In this document: piece by piece, positions 45,004 through 54,169 of the stretch | How positions within the stretch are numbered: position 1 is the stretch's first letter | How the letters are laid out: every line of letters begins with the position of its first letter | The notes under the pieces: generated by a model | Databases searched by the model: none | Told to the model about the DNA's origin: nothing | Seen by the model: the letters and a program-made list of their open reading frames with translations, nothing else | Position numbers and translations under genes: made by a program | From: an uncultured Bacteroidales bacterium | Lineage (GTDB): Bacteria > Bacteroidota > Bacteroidia > Bacteroidales > Muribaculaceae | Direction of reading: 5' to 3' | DNA: 64,000 nucleotides | Assembly (NCBI GenBank): GCA_902786725.1 | Contig: CADADP010000012.1 | Span: 1-64,000 of the forward strand

Positions 45004-45213
45004 ATGAATACCACTCTACAATATGCTATAGTAGCCGCAGTAGTGTCAGTTGCGCTACTGGTGACCGTTAGAGCTGTGGTGCGCCTTTACAAATCCCGCA
45101 ACCACTTGCCGCCGCGGTGCGCCGGATGTCTTATGGCCAAACAATGCATACACGAACAAAAAACGGATAATCGCGAGTGTAACACGAAAAAATGTGGCAC
45201 GGGAGTTGCATAA
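45004..45213 (+). CDS. Small Cys-rich membrane protein
   Basis: The 69-residue product has one membrane helix (YAIVAAVVSVALLVTVRAVV) and then a Cys-rich tail with Cys at LPPRCAGCLMAKQC, NRECNTKKCG. Its plan (one helix then a Cys-rich tail) recalls FeoB-associated Cys-rich membrane proteins, but no FeoB is nearby, so I make no functional call. It starts 19 bases after topB. Cys residues could bind iron or zinc (inference). Confidence 0.65.
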   Translation: MNTTLQYAIVAAVVSVALLVTVRAVVRLYKSRNHLPPRCAGCLMAKQCIHEQKTDNRECNTKKCGTGVA

Positions 45214-45255
45214 ACAAAAAAAATGTTATAATTTTGCAGACGCTAAACGCAAATC

Positions 45256-45327
45256 GGTCGGTTGGATGAGTGGTTTAGTCATCGGTCTGCAAAACCGGGC
45301 ACAGCGGTTCGAATCCGCTACCGACCT
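45256..45327 (+). tRNA. tRNA-Cys (GCA)
   Basis: The cloverleaf is clear: acceptor stem GGTCGGT/ACCGACC, D arm GATG/CATC, anticodon stem TCGGT/ACCGG around loop CTGCAAA (anticodon GCA, Cys), and T arm AGCGG-TTCGAAT-CCGCT. The discriminator base is T and CCA is not encoded. A terminator follows 17 bases downstream. Confidence 0.95.
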
Positions 45328-45343
45328 CACTGAGATAACTAAT

Positions 45344-45381
45344 TGCCTGCTAACAAAACTAACCTGTTAGCGGGCATTTTT
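45344..45381 (+). terminator. Terminator after tRNA-Cys
   Basis: A 12-base stem, TGCCTGCTAACA (45344-45355) with TGTTAGCGGGCA (45365-45376, one G-T pair), is followed by five T. Confidence 0.85.
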
Positions 45382-45439
45382 CATCAAGCAGCGGCTTTAT
45401 AGCACTAACCGACGGCTTTTACTTTGGCTCCATAAACTG

Positions 45440-46768
45440 ATGGCAAACGACAAAATAAGTACACGAAAAGGACTACTGGCACTCTCGCCCATAGTGGTAT
45501 TTCTGGTGCTATATGTAGCAGTAAGTGTGATAATTGGCGATTTCTACAAAATGCCTCTTTCTATCGCGTTTATTGTGGCAAGCATGTGGGCGCTACTCAC
45601 CATGCCACGTATGGGAATTAGCGAGCGGATTGAGATATTCTCGTCGGGAGCAGCCAATACTAACATTCTGTATATGATTTGGATTTTCGTGCTCGCCGGT
45701 GCCTTTTCAGCCCTGGCCCGAGGCGTGGGCTCAATCGACGCGACTGTTAATTTCACACTGTGGGTACTTCCGGAGCAATTTCTGTTGCCGGGATTATTCA
45801 TCACCACATGCTTTATATCCATGTCGATAGGAACATCAGTGGGAACCATCGTGGCACTCACGCCCTTTGCCGCACAGATGGCTCAGATGACGGGCGGCGA
45901 CACAGCCTTCTTTGTGGCGGTGGTGCTGGGTGGCTCGTTTTTTGGCGACAACCTCTCATTCATATCCGACACCACCATTGCAGCCACACGCACCCTGAAG
46001 CTGGAAATGAAAGACAAATTCATGGCCAACATCAAGATTGCGCTTCCGGCCGCAGTGATGGTGCTGATTTACTACAGCGTGGTGGGCGAAACAATAACCA
46101 TTACTCCGGTGACACCTGAGAGCGGTAAGTGGTACTTGATACTGCCCTACCTCACGGTCATAGTCACAGCCATAGCCGGGATAAACGTGATGGTGGTGCT
46201 CACACTAGGAATAGTGATGAGCATAGTGCTTGGGTTGCTCTGTGGCGGCACGGCCCTGATGGATATGTGCCAAACAATGGGAGAAGGCATAACCGGCATG
46301 AGCGACCTGATAGTGGTGACTCTCTTGGCCGCCGGCCTTCTGGAAGTAATCAGTTTTAATGGTGGTATCCGCTTCATAATAAGCGCTCTCACGCGCCGCA
46401 TACACGGCGGCAGAGGAGCACAAGCTAGCATCGCGGCGCTGGTGAGCATTGTGAACGTGTGCACAGCCAACAACACCATTGCTATCATCACCGTGGGGAA
46501 AATAGCACGTAGCATATCACGCGAGTTCGGAATTTCAGACCGAAAGACGGCCAGTCTGCTCGACACTTGCTCGTGCATCGTTCAGTGCGTCATTCCCTAC
46601 GGAGCTCAAACCCTACTTGCCGCCGGCTTGGCGCATCTGTCTCCGGTAGCGTTCCTGCCCCACCTGCACTATGCTTGGGCGTTGGCCGCAATGGTAGTAC
46701 TTTCGATTGTGTTTAACTTTCCCCGAGAGAACAAGCTTGCGCAGAATAGCGACAAAAAGTTGGAGTAA
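45440..46768 (+). CDS. NhaC-family Na+/H+ antiporter
   Basis: The 442-residue polytopic protein has about eleven hydrophobic helices. Family stretches are SMSIGTSVGTIVALTPFA near 132-150, VLGGSFFGDNLSFISDTTIAATRT near 165-188, and a C-terminal SCIVQCVIPYGAQTLLAAGLA. The Asp/Ser-rich SFFGDNLSFISDTT segment is the hallmark of NhaC-type antiporters. It exchanges sodium for protons at the inner membrane; in an organism with an Nqr sodium pump such exchange would use or balance the Na+ gradient. Some relatives carry lactate/malate, so substrate is inferred. Confidence 0.85.
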   Translation: MANDKISTRKGLLALSPIVVFLVLYVAVSVIIGDFYKMPLSIAFIVASMWALLTMPRMGISERIEIFSSGAANTNILYMIWIFVLAGAFSALARGVGSIDATVNFTLWVLPEQFLLPGLFITTCFISMSIGTSVGTIVALTPFAAQMAQMTGGDTAFFVAVVLGGSFFGDNLSFISDTTIAATRTLKLEMKDKFMANIKIALPAAVMVLIYYSVVGETITITPVTPESGKWYLILPYLTVIVTAIAGINVMVVLTLGIVMSIVLGLLCGGTALMDMCQTMGEGITGMSDLIVVTLLAAGLLEVISFNGGIRFIISALTRRIHGGRGAQASIAALVSIVNVCTANNTIAIITVGKIARSISREFGISDRKTASLLDTCSCIVQCVIPYGAQTLLAAGLAHLSPVAFLPHLHYAWALAAMVVLSIVFNFPRENKLAQNSDKKLE

Positions 46769-46791
46769 GTAAAACATTTTTATTACTTTTG
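46760..46791 (+). promoter_or_regulatory. Predicted promoter of the hybrid sensor gene
   Basis: TTG (46760-46762), a 21-base spacer and TACTTTTG (46784-46791) match the consensus; the leader is about 80 bases. Confidence 0.55.
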
Positions 46792-46875
46792 CGAAGCTAC
46801 ATGGCGCTTGGCCTAATAATTCGTAGCGTACCAAAACATCACCACAAGAATAGATAGACAGTTTTTTCTCAGATT

Positions 46876-49716
46876 ATGAACCACATAGAGTGTAAAACAG
46901 GATTTTGTGTAGCAGTGCTGACGGCATTTTGCCTTGCGCTGACAATATCGTGTGGCAGGTCAAACGTTTCTCAATCAGACATCAACCACATCCAAGCCAT
47001 CGACAGCACATCCCGGAGCATAAGCAATCTGGACTCGCTAAAACAGTTTACCGACTCACTGGCCGAAGGTGGCGACAAGGCCGGAGAGATAATAGCGCTG
47101 AAACATTTGGGAAAGATGTATCGCAACAATTCCATGTTTGAGCAAGCTATAGAGTGCCACAACAAGGGGCTCGATATTGCCTGTGAGCTGGCCGACACAG
47201 TGGAAATTATTCGCGCGCTGAATAATCTGGGCACTAACTATCGCCGCATCGGTATTATGGACGAGGCCACATCGTTCCACTATCGCGCGCTCTCGTACTG
47301 CGAGCAGTACAGCGACAAGAAATCATGGGACGCAAAAAAGAACCGCGTGATTTCGCTCAACGGAATAGGCAACATCTACATGACAATAGGAGACTATAAC
47401 GCGGCCGACACCGTCTTACGTCAGGCGCTGGAAGGTGAACGCGAACTCGAAAGCGCTCTGGGCCAGGCGATCAACTACGCCAATCTGGGCGCCATAATGG
47501 AACATCGCAATCAAGCCGACTCAGCTTGGACATATTACAGGAAATCGCTGGAGCAAAACGAGATAGCCGGCTCGCAACTGGGAATTGCCCTCAACCACGC
47601 CTCATTCGGGGACCTATATGAAAAAGCGGGGAAACCGGCTAAAGCCATCGAGGAGTTCAAGATTGCTTACAACCTGATGAAGGACAGCGACGACATGTGG
47701 CACTGGCTTAACGCAAGCGAAGCGCTTGCTAGAATATATCTGAAACAGGGCGACCTGGTAACAGCCGCCACCTACATCAAGCAGAGCGACTCAGTGGCAA
47801 CAGCCATTAATTCCATTGGCCACCGAGCCGATGTCGCTTACCTAAAATATCAGCTGGCCGATGCCCAGGGTAAAGACCGTGAGGCACTTAAGCACTTTGT
47901 GGAATTTAATAACTATCAGTCGCAGATTTCGAGCGAGGACGGACGCAACCATTTGCAGAATATGCGTGTGAAACTGGAGCGCGAAAGGCGGCAAGCCGAG
48001 ATTGACTTTATCAGCAAGAGCTACAAGAACGAGCGAATTGTTAAAAACGTGTTCATCGCCTTGCTGATAGTGGTGTTTCTGCTTGCGGCAGTGACAATCG
48101 CCTTCTTGCTCTATTCACTAAGAATGCGTTCACGCAACACCAAGTTAATGAACAAATTGGAGCAAAACCGCTCTGAATTCTTCACTAACATCACCCACGA
48201 ATTCCGCACCCCCCTCACTGTGATTTTGGGGCTGTCGGAGCAGTTGCAGGAAGATGATGAGCCACAAAAAGAAACCATTAGACGGCGAGCGGCAATAATT
48301 TCGCGCCAGGGCAATAATTTGCTTCAGCTCATCAACCAACTACTGGACATCAGCAAGGTAAAATCAGCCATCGGCACTCCCGACTGGAAGAGGGGCAACA
48401 TAGTGGCATTCATCAGCATGATTACCGAGAGTTATCAGGAAATGTGCGCCCAAAAACGCATAGAACTATCGTTCGTATCGGCCGAGAGTGAAATAAACAT
48501 GGACTTTGCTCCACACTATATTAAGCGTGTGGTGGACAACCTTATTTCCAATTCCATAAAGTTCACCGCGGCCTACGGGAAGATTTATGTTACCACTAAA
48601 CGCGAAGATGATAAGTTGGTGCTGACTGTGGCCGACAACGGACGTGGAATAGACCCCGAAGACTTGCCGCATATCTTCGACGCTTTCTACCAGGGCAAGG
48701 CTGTGGCCGACGGCAACATGGGAACCGGCATAGGTCTGTCGCTTGTCAACCAGATAGTTAAGGCTTGTGGTGGCGAAATCACAGTTTACAGTGCTTTAAA
48801 CGATGGCACCATCTTCACTGTGCGCGTGCCACTGAAACACAACAAGGACAAGAGCGGCGAAATAGACTTCGCCAACCTGAAACACGACTCAAGGAGCATT
48901 ATAGCACCCGTTGAGACACCGGTCAACGATGATAACGGACTCAACAACAAGAAACGCATTCTGGTGGTAGAAGATCACTCAGATGTGTCGTACTATATCG
49001 GCTCGATTCTCGAGGACAAGTATTCGGTGTACTATGCCAGAACCGGACAAGAGGGAATTGATAAGGCTAAGGAGATTCTGCCCGACCTGATTGTGACCGA
49101 CCTAATGATGCCAGAGATGGACGGACTGGAAATGAGTCAAGCCATCAGAAATTCGGAGTTGCTGAGCCATATCCCCATAGTGGTGATAACTGCTAAGACA
49201 TCTGAGGAGGACCGAATCAAAGGGATTGAAACCGGTGTGGACGCATACCTAAACAAACCCTTTAATAAAGACGAACTAATGGTGCTGATTAGCAATCTTA
49301 TAAAGCAGAGAAAACTGCTTATGGAGAAGTTCCGACACAAGGACTCAGCTACGCATTCCGACGCACCGCAGACAAGCGCGAATCAGCAATTGCTCGACAA
49401 ATTTGTGAGTCTGGTTTACGCCAACATCAAAACCGGCGACCTGAACATCGACAACCTGGCCTCGCAGATGGCAATGACAAGTTCTCAACTTCGCAGAAAA
49501 ATCCACAGCATTACCGGAGTGAATCCGGCCACCTACATTTCCAACATAAGAATGAGCCGGGCACGAAACTTGCTTGAGACGCACCCGGATATGCCAATCG
49601 GCGACGTGGCACTGGAATGCGGTTTCTATGATATGGCTCATTTCTCGCGAATTTTTAAGCAAATCTATGGCATGTCGCCTACTCGCTACCGAAAAGAGCA
49701 CGCACAAGAAGAATAA
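46876..49716 (+). CDS. Hybrid two-component sensor with TPR input, histidine kinase, receiver and AraC output
   Basis: This is a single-protein two-component regulator of 946 residues. It has a signal/lipobox-like start (ALTISCGRS) and five to seven TPR motifs from about 60 to 350 (for example EQAIECHNKGLDIACELADTVEIIRALNNLGTNY). A membrane helix lies at about 392-415, followed by HisKA with FFTNITHEFRTPLTV (phospho-His441) and HATPase with DNLISNSIKFT and DNGRGIDPEDLPHIF. The receiver domain has LVVEDHSDV and VTDLMMPEMDG (Asp742), and the C-terminal AraC-type HTH has NPATYISNIRMSRARNLLE. The input is TPR, not the Y_Y_Y/propeller domain of SusR-like sensors. No obvious target operon lies next to it. 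Confidence 0.9.
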   Translation: MNHIECKTGFCVAVLTAFCLALTISCGRSNVSQSDINHIQAIDSTSRSISNLDSLKQFTDSLAEGGDKAGEIIALKHLGKMYRNNSMFEQAIECHNKGLDIACELADTVEIIRALNNLGTNYRRIGIMDEATSFHYRALSYCEQYSDKKSWDAKKNRVISLNGIGNIYMTIGDYNAADTVLRQALEGERELESALGQAINYANLGAIMEHRNQADSAWTYYRKSLEQNEIAGSQLGIALNHASFGDLYEKAGKPAKAIEEFKIAYNLMKDSDDMWHWLNASEALARIYLKQGDLVTAATYIKQSDSVATAINSIGHRADVAYLKYQLADAQGKDREALKHFVEFNNYQSQISSEDGRNHLQNMRVKLERERRQAEIDFISKSYKNERIVKNVFIALLIVVFLLAAVTIAFLLYSLRMRSRNTKLMNKLEQNRSEFFTNITHEFRTPLTVILGLSEQLQEDDEPQKETIRRRAAIISRQGNNLLQLINQLLDISKVKSAIGTPDWKRGNIVAFISMITESYQEMCAQKRIELSFVSAESEINMDFAPHYIKRVVDNLISNSIKFTAAYGKIYVTTKREDDKLVLTVADNGRGIDPEDLPHIFDAFYQGKAVADGNMGTGIGLSLVNQIVKACGGEITVYSALNDGTIFTVRVPLKHNKDKSGEIDFANLKHDSRSIIAPVETPVNDDNGLNNKKRILVVEDHSDVSYYIGSILEDKYSVYYARTGQEGIDKAKEILPDLIVTDLMMPEMDGLEMSQAIRNSELLSHIPIVVITAKTSEEDRIKGIETGVDAYLNKPFNKDELMVLISNLIKQRKLLMEKFRHKDSATHSDAPQTSANQQLLDKFVSLVYANIKTGDLNIDNLASQMAMTSSQLRRKIHSITGVNPATYISNIRMSRARNLLETHPDMPIGDVALECGFYDMAHFSRIFKQIYGMSPTRYRKEHAQEE

Positions 49717-49936
49717 GCGACTCTCTCGCCGCGCGCACATAGCGAGCGGGAATTTGTAAATTTCAGCGCTATCAAATCACTGATTTAATGCAATTTACCG
49801 CAACAAAAGCACAGAATTCGGCAAATTATCAGCATTCAAAATATTAATCATTTACAAGAATTTGTATCTTTTTTCATAACTATTACCACAAATTTGTTTG
49901 TTATTTTGCAACGTGAAATTTTATTGTATTTAATCA

Positions 49937-50656
49937 ATGCAAAATATCAAATCAATGATAACAAGAAGGAACCTAATAGCAATTATTTTGTGCCTAATAA
50001 CAGCCACCATGGCATGCGGGCAAGCAGTTCAGGAGCTGGCAGCCAACAATCACAGCGCATCGAGCCCGAGAATCGCCCTTAAAATGAAGGGCAAAATCAA
50101 TCACGAACGATGGGAAAAGGGCCAAACTGCCGAGGTGGAGTTTTCACGCATCCCACAAAACATCGAAGAATTCATGGAGTTGCAGTCCACACTTGGCAAA
50201 GAGCCACAAGGAGCTGTGGCACTGCAGATAATGGCATTTGAAATGTTCCACCGCGACCAGGAGATGGGCAGCAAAGCCTTGGAGCTAAACAACACGCCCA
50301 CCAACCTCAATTCCACCAAACGACAGCTCAAAGAAGTATTCCGCGATGGCGACAGTTATGCTCGCCCATACTTAGCGGCCGCGTTATTAGCGGGAGCCAC
50401 AGCTGAGAACGCATACACTCCAAGCAAGCCCTATAGGGTGAGCATGCGTGTGGATCCGGTAACAAAATACCAATATTCGAGTGACTACGATGGCGAGGTG
50501 ATTTACCTCCAAGTAGATAGCAAGGGCTGGGATCAGAACTGGCGTGCTGTTCAGGTGGTTAAGCCAGCCGACTCGGATTATTATGTGGTATTCAACTGCC
50601 CTGCCCTGTACATCCAGTGCAAGAAAATCAGGGGCAAATGGCAAGGACTTGATTAA
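49937..50656 (+). CDS. Exported protein, DUF6935-like
   Basis: The 239-residue product has a signal peptide (LIAIILCLITATMACGQA). Its core resembles a Bacteroides family tentatively called DUF6935: ELQSTLGKEPQGAVALQIMAFEMFHRD, LKEVFRDGDSYARPYLAAALLAGATAENAYTPSKPY. The C-terminus is a beta-rich SDYYVVFNCPALYIQC. Function is unknown. A second start (Met7) is possible. The 220 bases upstream show no full-consensus promoter. Confidence 0.7.
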   Translation: MQNIKSMITRRNLIAIILCLITATMACGQAVQELAANNHSASSPRIALKMKGKINHERWEKGQTAEVEFSRIPQNIEEFMELQSTLGKEPQGAVALQIMAFEMFHRDQEMGSKALELNNTPTNLNSTKRQLKEVFRDGDSYARPYLAAALLAGATAENAYTPSKPYRVSMRVDPVTKYQYSSDYDGEVIYLQVDSKGWDQNWRAVQVVKPADSDYYVVFNCPALYIQCKKIRGKWQGLD

Positions 50657-50727
50657 TAGTCCTTTGACTTTTAACCATCGGTTTAGATTAGAGTTAATTA
50701 TTGGGTAGATAGTATAGATTGGTTTCT

Positions 50728-50757
50728 GCGCCTCCGCCACACACCAGGCGGGGGCGC
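50728..50757 (+). terminator. GC-rich hairpin after the DUF6935-like gene
   Basis: GCGCCTCCGCC (50728-50738) pairs with GGCGGGGGCGC (50747-50757) with one G-T pair. There is no T-run directly after it, so termination is likely but not certain. The rest of 50657-50972 holds only the -7 element at 50854 and a long leader. Confidence 0.5.
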
Positions 50758-50853
50758 GGTGCTAAAACCAAGTAAACTATCAATTCCGGCTGCGCATAAG
50801 CCTTTTGGGGCTAAAATGGAGTTAATAATGGTATCTCGTAATGTTTTTTTGGC

Positions 50854-50861
50854 TATCTTTG
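50854..50861 (+). promoter_or_regulatory. Predicted -7 element of the small exported protein gene
   Basis: TATCTTTG matches TAnnTTTG. It gives a leader of about 105 bases before the ATG at 50973; no clear -33 element. Confidence 0.45.
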
Positions 50862-50972
50862 CCATCTCAAGAGCACAAAAGCATTTTAGTCACCAACTTG
50901 GGAGAGAACAAGTATCACAAAGTTAAGCGAGGAGAATCAACATACAACAAAAAATCAAATAAACAAAAGAAC

Positions 50973-51509
50973 ATGAAAGCATCAATTCATTTATTACCCA
51001 TCATTGCTATGGCCACTCTGCTGTTTGCATCTTCGGCATCAGCACAGAACGCGACTTCGTGTTGCGATAAATCAACATCGGCCAGCGAGTTTACTTATGA
51101 CGAGCGCCCCGACTTCACCTACAACCTGATTTTTGACGAAGGCGATAAGATTACGGCGGTTGTAAACAAGAAGAACGGTGATCTGGCCGCAAAATACAAG
51201 GGTGAGATAAACCGCAAAACAACCCTCGACAAAGGCGCCGACAAGGGCTACAGTTATCTTTTCACTGAGATGACCGACATTAACGGGAACCGCAACTTCG
51301 TGGCGTTGGATGGCACATTCAGAATGAGCGATGCGAATGCCGACGGCTCAATAACAATAGTGCCACTAAGCGGTGCCTTCGTATTTGGTGGTGATAGCGG
51401 CAGACCTGTCATCTACAAAGCCACAAAGATCGCAAGCGCCCCTAAAGCTAATAACCAGCCGACGCCATGCGCATGTGAAACCGCTCAAGGCGAGTGTCGG
51501 TGCAAATAA
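50973..51509 (+). CDS. Small exported protein of unknown function
   Basis: The 178-residue product has a signal peptide (LLPIIAMATLLFASSASA) and a beta-rich mature part (FTYNLIFDEGDKITAVVNKKNGDLAAKYKGEI) with a Cys pair near the start (TSCCDK) and a Cys-rich end (CACETAQGECRCK). No family recognised. The start was moved 44 codons inward because the upstream reading frame covers a -7 promoter element and lacks a signal peptide. The C-terminal Cys cluster could bind metal (inference). Confidence 0.7.
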   Translation: MKASIHLLPIIAMATLLFASSASAQNATSCCDKSTSASEFTYDERPDFTYNLIFDEGDKITAVVNKKNGDLAAKYKGEINRKTTLDKGADKGYSYLFTEMTDINGNRNFVALDGTFRMSDANADGSITIVPLSGAFVFGGDSGRPVIYKATKIASAPKANNQPTPCACETAQGECRCK

Positions 51510-51535
51510 GCGCTACCTGCTTTTACAGAAACCAA

Positions 51536-51579
51536 GTTACACCCCTGCCGAGAATGCTTGCTCAGCAGCAGGGGGTAAC
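51536..51579. terminator. Bidirectional-type hairpin between convergent genes
   Basis: GTTACACCCCTGC (51536-51548) pairs with GCAGGGGGTAAC (51568-51579) with one bulge. It lies between the ends of two convergent genes and can serve either. Confidence 0.65.
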
Positions 51580-51624
51580 TCGTTATTTTCCACGCAATGC
51601 GATACGCACGTAAGCTAATCAGCG

Positions 51625-52887
51625 TCAGTACTGCGATAGTATTTCGTAGGACAGTCGTTTTGCCTTATTCACGCTCTGCTTGTCGTTGGGGTCAATACCA
51701 TATTTCTCTTTGGGAGGTATAACCACCACAGTCCCCGGCTCCACGTTATTCGGATTCCTGATTTTATCACGATTTTCCTGATAGATATACACCCAGAAGT
51801 GAGCTTCTCCATAATGCTTGCGCGCCATGCGGAACAGTACCATCTTAGCAGTGAGCGTGTCTAAGACCACAGCCTGCTTCTCTGTCACATTCGTAGTGGG
51901 CGGAGAGACAACACTTTTAGCTGAATCCGTCATCACCGAATCGATAGAGGCAGCGTTAGCAGCACTGTCAACAGGCAGGGAGTCGGCATTAGCGTCGTAC
52001 TGGAGTGATTGTTTAGTATATGCCACATAAGCAACTACCGCACAAAGAAATGCAGCCACTAAAACGCCCCATATAAATCCCTTGACAAGTGATTTCTTCG
52101 CTTCTTTGCGCATCTCTTCTTCAGTGAAGAATGCAGCTGACTCAGGCACATGATTTTCGGCATCTTCCTCTACAGAATATTCTTCAGAACTGCCTGAATT
52201 TTCTGTGCTCAATGAATTTTCGGCATCATCAACATCAGTTTGTTCAGGCTCAGCAGGTTGCTCTATGGGTTCTCTTCGTGCATCCGATTCTGATTCTGGT
52301 TCCGGTGGAATTGGCGTTTCGGCATTGTCAACCGGAACTGTTTCCGACAGGAACTTCGTGAACGGCGGAGGGGTTAGCGCTTCTTGATTATCCTCGTTTT
52401 CAGAACTTTCAATATCATTTATGGGATCGCTTGACGGTTCAACTGAACTTGCTTCGGATTGCGACGACTCTGTTCCATTGAGAGTTACGGCATCACCTTC
52501 ATCACCACTTTCGGCCAACTCATCGGGTTCATTGCCCACTTTCGCAAGAAGTTCATCGGTCATCTGTTCACTGAGCTCAATGGTTTTAAAATGCGCGAAT
52601 GGCTCGTTGATCGCCTCAGCAAGAGCCTTGTCGGGTGTGAATATTACACGACCATGCGACGGAATATTAGTATCGTCTTCACCACTAACGCCCACACTTC
52701 GTCGTGAACCGGCTTCAACCACCTTAAAAGTTCCTATGCCTTTAATATTCACATTCCTGCCATCAATAAGAGACTGCGACACCGTGGCAAAAAGTTCCTT
52801 AAGAAACAATTCACACACGCGTTTCGGCGAATTGGTGACCTGCGCCAATCGCTCCACTATATCGGTGAATGTAAGTTTCCGGTTCAT
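51625..52887 (-). CDS. Membrane-anchored HU-like protein with LysM-like end
   Basis: The 420-residue protein joins parts that are usually separate. Residues 1-95 are an HU/IHF-type DNA-binding domain (LTFTDIVERLAQVTNSPKRVCELFLKELFATVSQSL, NVNIKGIGTFKV, GRVIFTPDKALAEAIN). Residues 100-250 are a very acidic, Ser/Glu/Pro-rich linker. A membrane helix lies at about 275-297 (GFIWGVLVAAFLCAVVAYVAY). The C-terminal end, about 340-410, resembles LysM (LFRMARKHYGEAHFWVYIYQENRDKIRNPNNVEPGTVVVIP). It would place DNA binding in the cytoplasm and a peptidoglycan-binding domain outside, which suggests a link between nucleoid and wall (inference). It overlaps the HU gene as ATGA. Confidence 0.8.
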   Translation of the reverse strand: MNRKLTFTDIVERLAQVTNSPKRVCELFLKELFATVSQSLIDGRNVNIKGIGTFKVVEAGSRRSVGVSGEDDTNIPSHGRVIFTPDKALAEAINEPFAHFKTIELSEQMTDELLAKVGNEPDELAESGDEGDAVTLNGTESSQSEASSVEPSSDPINDIESSENEDNQEALTPPPFTKFLSETVPVDNAETPIPPEPESESDARREPIEQPAEPEQTDVDDAENSLSTENSGSSEEYSVEEDAENHVPESAAFFTEEEMRKEAKKSLVKGFIWGVLVAAFLCAVVAYVAYTKQSLQYDANADSLPVDSAANAASIDSVMTDSAKSVVSPPTTNVTEKQAVVLDTLTAKMVLFRMARKHYGEAHFWVYIYQENRDKIRNPNNVEPGTVVVIPPKEKYGIDPNDKQSVNKAKRLSYEILSQY

Positions 52888-53156
52888 CTCAATTTGTTTT
52901 TCAAGACATTACTAATCTTAAAACTAAGCACCACTTTTGGGGGAATCAGCAGACGTTTCCCAGTGCCAGGCATCACAGTTACGCGCTCATTCTTTTTCTT
53001 CGGCTCAAACGAGCCGAAACCGGGGATAGCCATACTGTCCATTTCGGCGCAACTGTTTTTCAAGACAGTTGACAACCCGTCAACCAGTTTATTGATATCA
53101 GCTGATTTACGGCCCAATTTCTTAGCGATGCGATTAACTATTTCTTTGTTTTCCAT
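52884..53156 (-). CDS. HU-family DNA-binding protein
   Basis: The 90-residue product is a full HU fold: NKEIVNRIAKKLGRKSADINKLVDGLSTVLKN, then SMAIPGFGSFEPKKKNERV and the arm region PGTGKRLLIPPKVVLSFKISN. It lacks the classical RNP arm motif in its usual form but keeps the beta-arm length. It is cotranscribed with the membrane-anchored HU-LysM gene through a four-base overlap. The start at MENKEIVNR was selected because a -7 element lies inside the 11-codon upstream extension. Confidence 0.85.
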   Translation of the reverse strand: MENKEIVNRIAKKLGRKSADINKLVDGLSTVLKNSCAEMDSMAIPGFGSFEPKKKNERVTVMPGTGKRLLIPPKVVLSFKISNVLKNKLR

Positions 53157-53186
53157 AAGAATGAGAGAATTGAAATATTGCAGGTG

Positions 53187-53216
53187 CAAAATTAATCATT
53201 TTCCACAACATCACAA
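53187..53216 (-). promoter_or_regulatory. Predicted promoter of the HU pair
   Basis: On the minus strand TTG (53214-53216), a 19-base spacer and TAATTTTG (53187-53194). Confidence 0.65.
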
Positions 53217-53282
53217 TTAGTTCACCGCACATTTCATATTAGTTTTACACAAAGAAAACAAGCTAAACCAATGAATTTTCAC

Positions 53283-53290
53283 TACCTTTG
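53283..53290 (+). promoter_or_regulatory. Predicted -7 element of the endonuclease gene, near-leaderless
   Basis: TACCTTTG matches TAnnTTTG and ends nine bases before the ATG at 53299, so the leader should be only a few bases long. No TTG at -33. Confidence 0.5.
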
Positions 53291-53298
53291 CACTTGAA

Positions 53299-54156
53299 AT
53301 GGCAAAGAGAAAGAAAAACAACGTGCCCCAATGGGGACAACTCAAGCGCAACCTTGTGATTGCGCTATGGTGCGTGCTGGTGGTGGCAATGCTGATATTT
53401 GTAGCAAAGAGCCTTATTCGCAGCGAGATAGACAACGAATCCAATCGGCTAAGCCAAGCCGAGAGTGCTCGCCTTGAAGCAGTGAAAATTCCAGCTTCGC
53501 GACCTAACGAGCAGGTGGAATACACCGGATTCACCATACACTTCAATAAGGACTGGCACATGCCCAACTGTGTGGCGTATGAGCTCACCGGCGAGGAGAC
53601 TCGAGGCAAGTTGCCGCGTGTCAACAACTTTGAGGAAGACACGGCGGTGGAAGGGAGCGCGCGCCCATGGGACTACACCCGTAGCGGATACGACCGCGGA
53701 CACATGGCTCCTGCCGGCGACCTCAAGTGGAACCAAGACGCTATGATAGCATCGTTTATGATGACCAACGTATGCCCGCAGAAAAAGAGTCTGAACGAAG
53801 GTGTGTGGAACACGCTGGAAGAGACTCTGCGCGAATGGGCCAGACGCGACAGCGCACTCATAATCGTAGCCGGCCCTGTGATAGGAAGTGCGCCAGAATA
53901 CATCGGCAAGGGGCGTCACCAAATACCGGTGCCGGAAAAATTCTTCAAAGTAGTGCTCTCGCCCTACACCACACCGGCCAGAGCCATAGGATTCGTGTTT
54001 GAAAACAAGTCGTCTAATAAGTCGCTGAAGCACTATGCCGTGAGCGTTGATGATGTAGAAGCACTCAGTGGAATCGACTTCTTCGCTTCGCTCCCCGACG
54101 ACATGGAAGAACAACTGGAGAGCGTGTGCAACTTCAACGCATGGACGCAACCCTAA
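53299..54156 (+). CDS. DNA/RNA non-specific endonuclease, membrane-anchored
   Basis: The 285-residue protein has one N-terminal membrane helix (NLVIALWCVLVVAMLIFVA, residues 18-36) and an extracytoplasmic Endonuclease_NS domain. The classical motif is intact: YDRGHMAPAGD with Asp132 and catalytic His135, then MTNVCPQKKSLNEGVWNTLE, and TGIDFF-like end SGIDFFASLPDDME. It is a minimal version compared with the chitobiase-repeat nucleases at 13587 and 21158, which have SRGH. It probably degrades nucleic acids in the periplasm. It is 13 bases upstream of mnmE and may be cotranscribed. Confidence 0.9.
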   Translation: MAKRKKNNVPQWGQLKRNLVIALWCVLVVAMLIFVAKSLIRSEIDNESNRLSQAESARLEAVKIPASRPNEQVEYTGFTIHFNKDWHMPNCVAYELTGEETRGKLPRVNNFEEDTAVEGSARPWDYTRSGYDRGHMAPAGDLKWNQDAMIASFMMTNVCPQKKSLNEGVWNTLEETLREWARRDSALIIVAGPVIGSAPEYIGKGRHQIPVPEKFFKVVLSPYTTPARAIGFVFENKSSNKSLKHYAVSVDDVEALSGIDFFASLPDDMEEQLESVCNFNAWTQP

Positions 54157-54169
54157 TCCACCGACAATC

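Noticed and set aside
45256..45327. tRNA-Cys as the attachment site of an island
   Set aside because: No second copy of its 3' end was found by eye in the window, and the flanks are ordinary.
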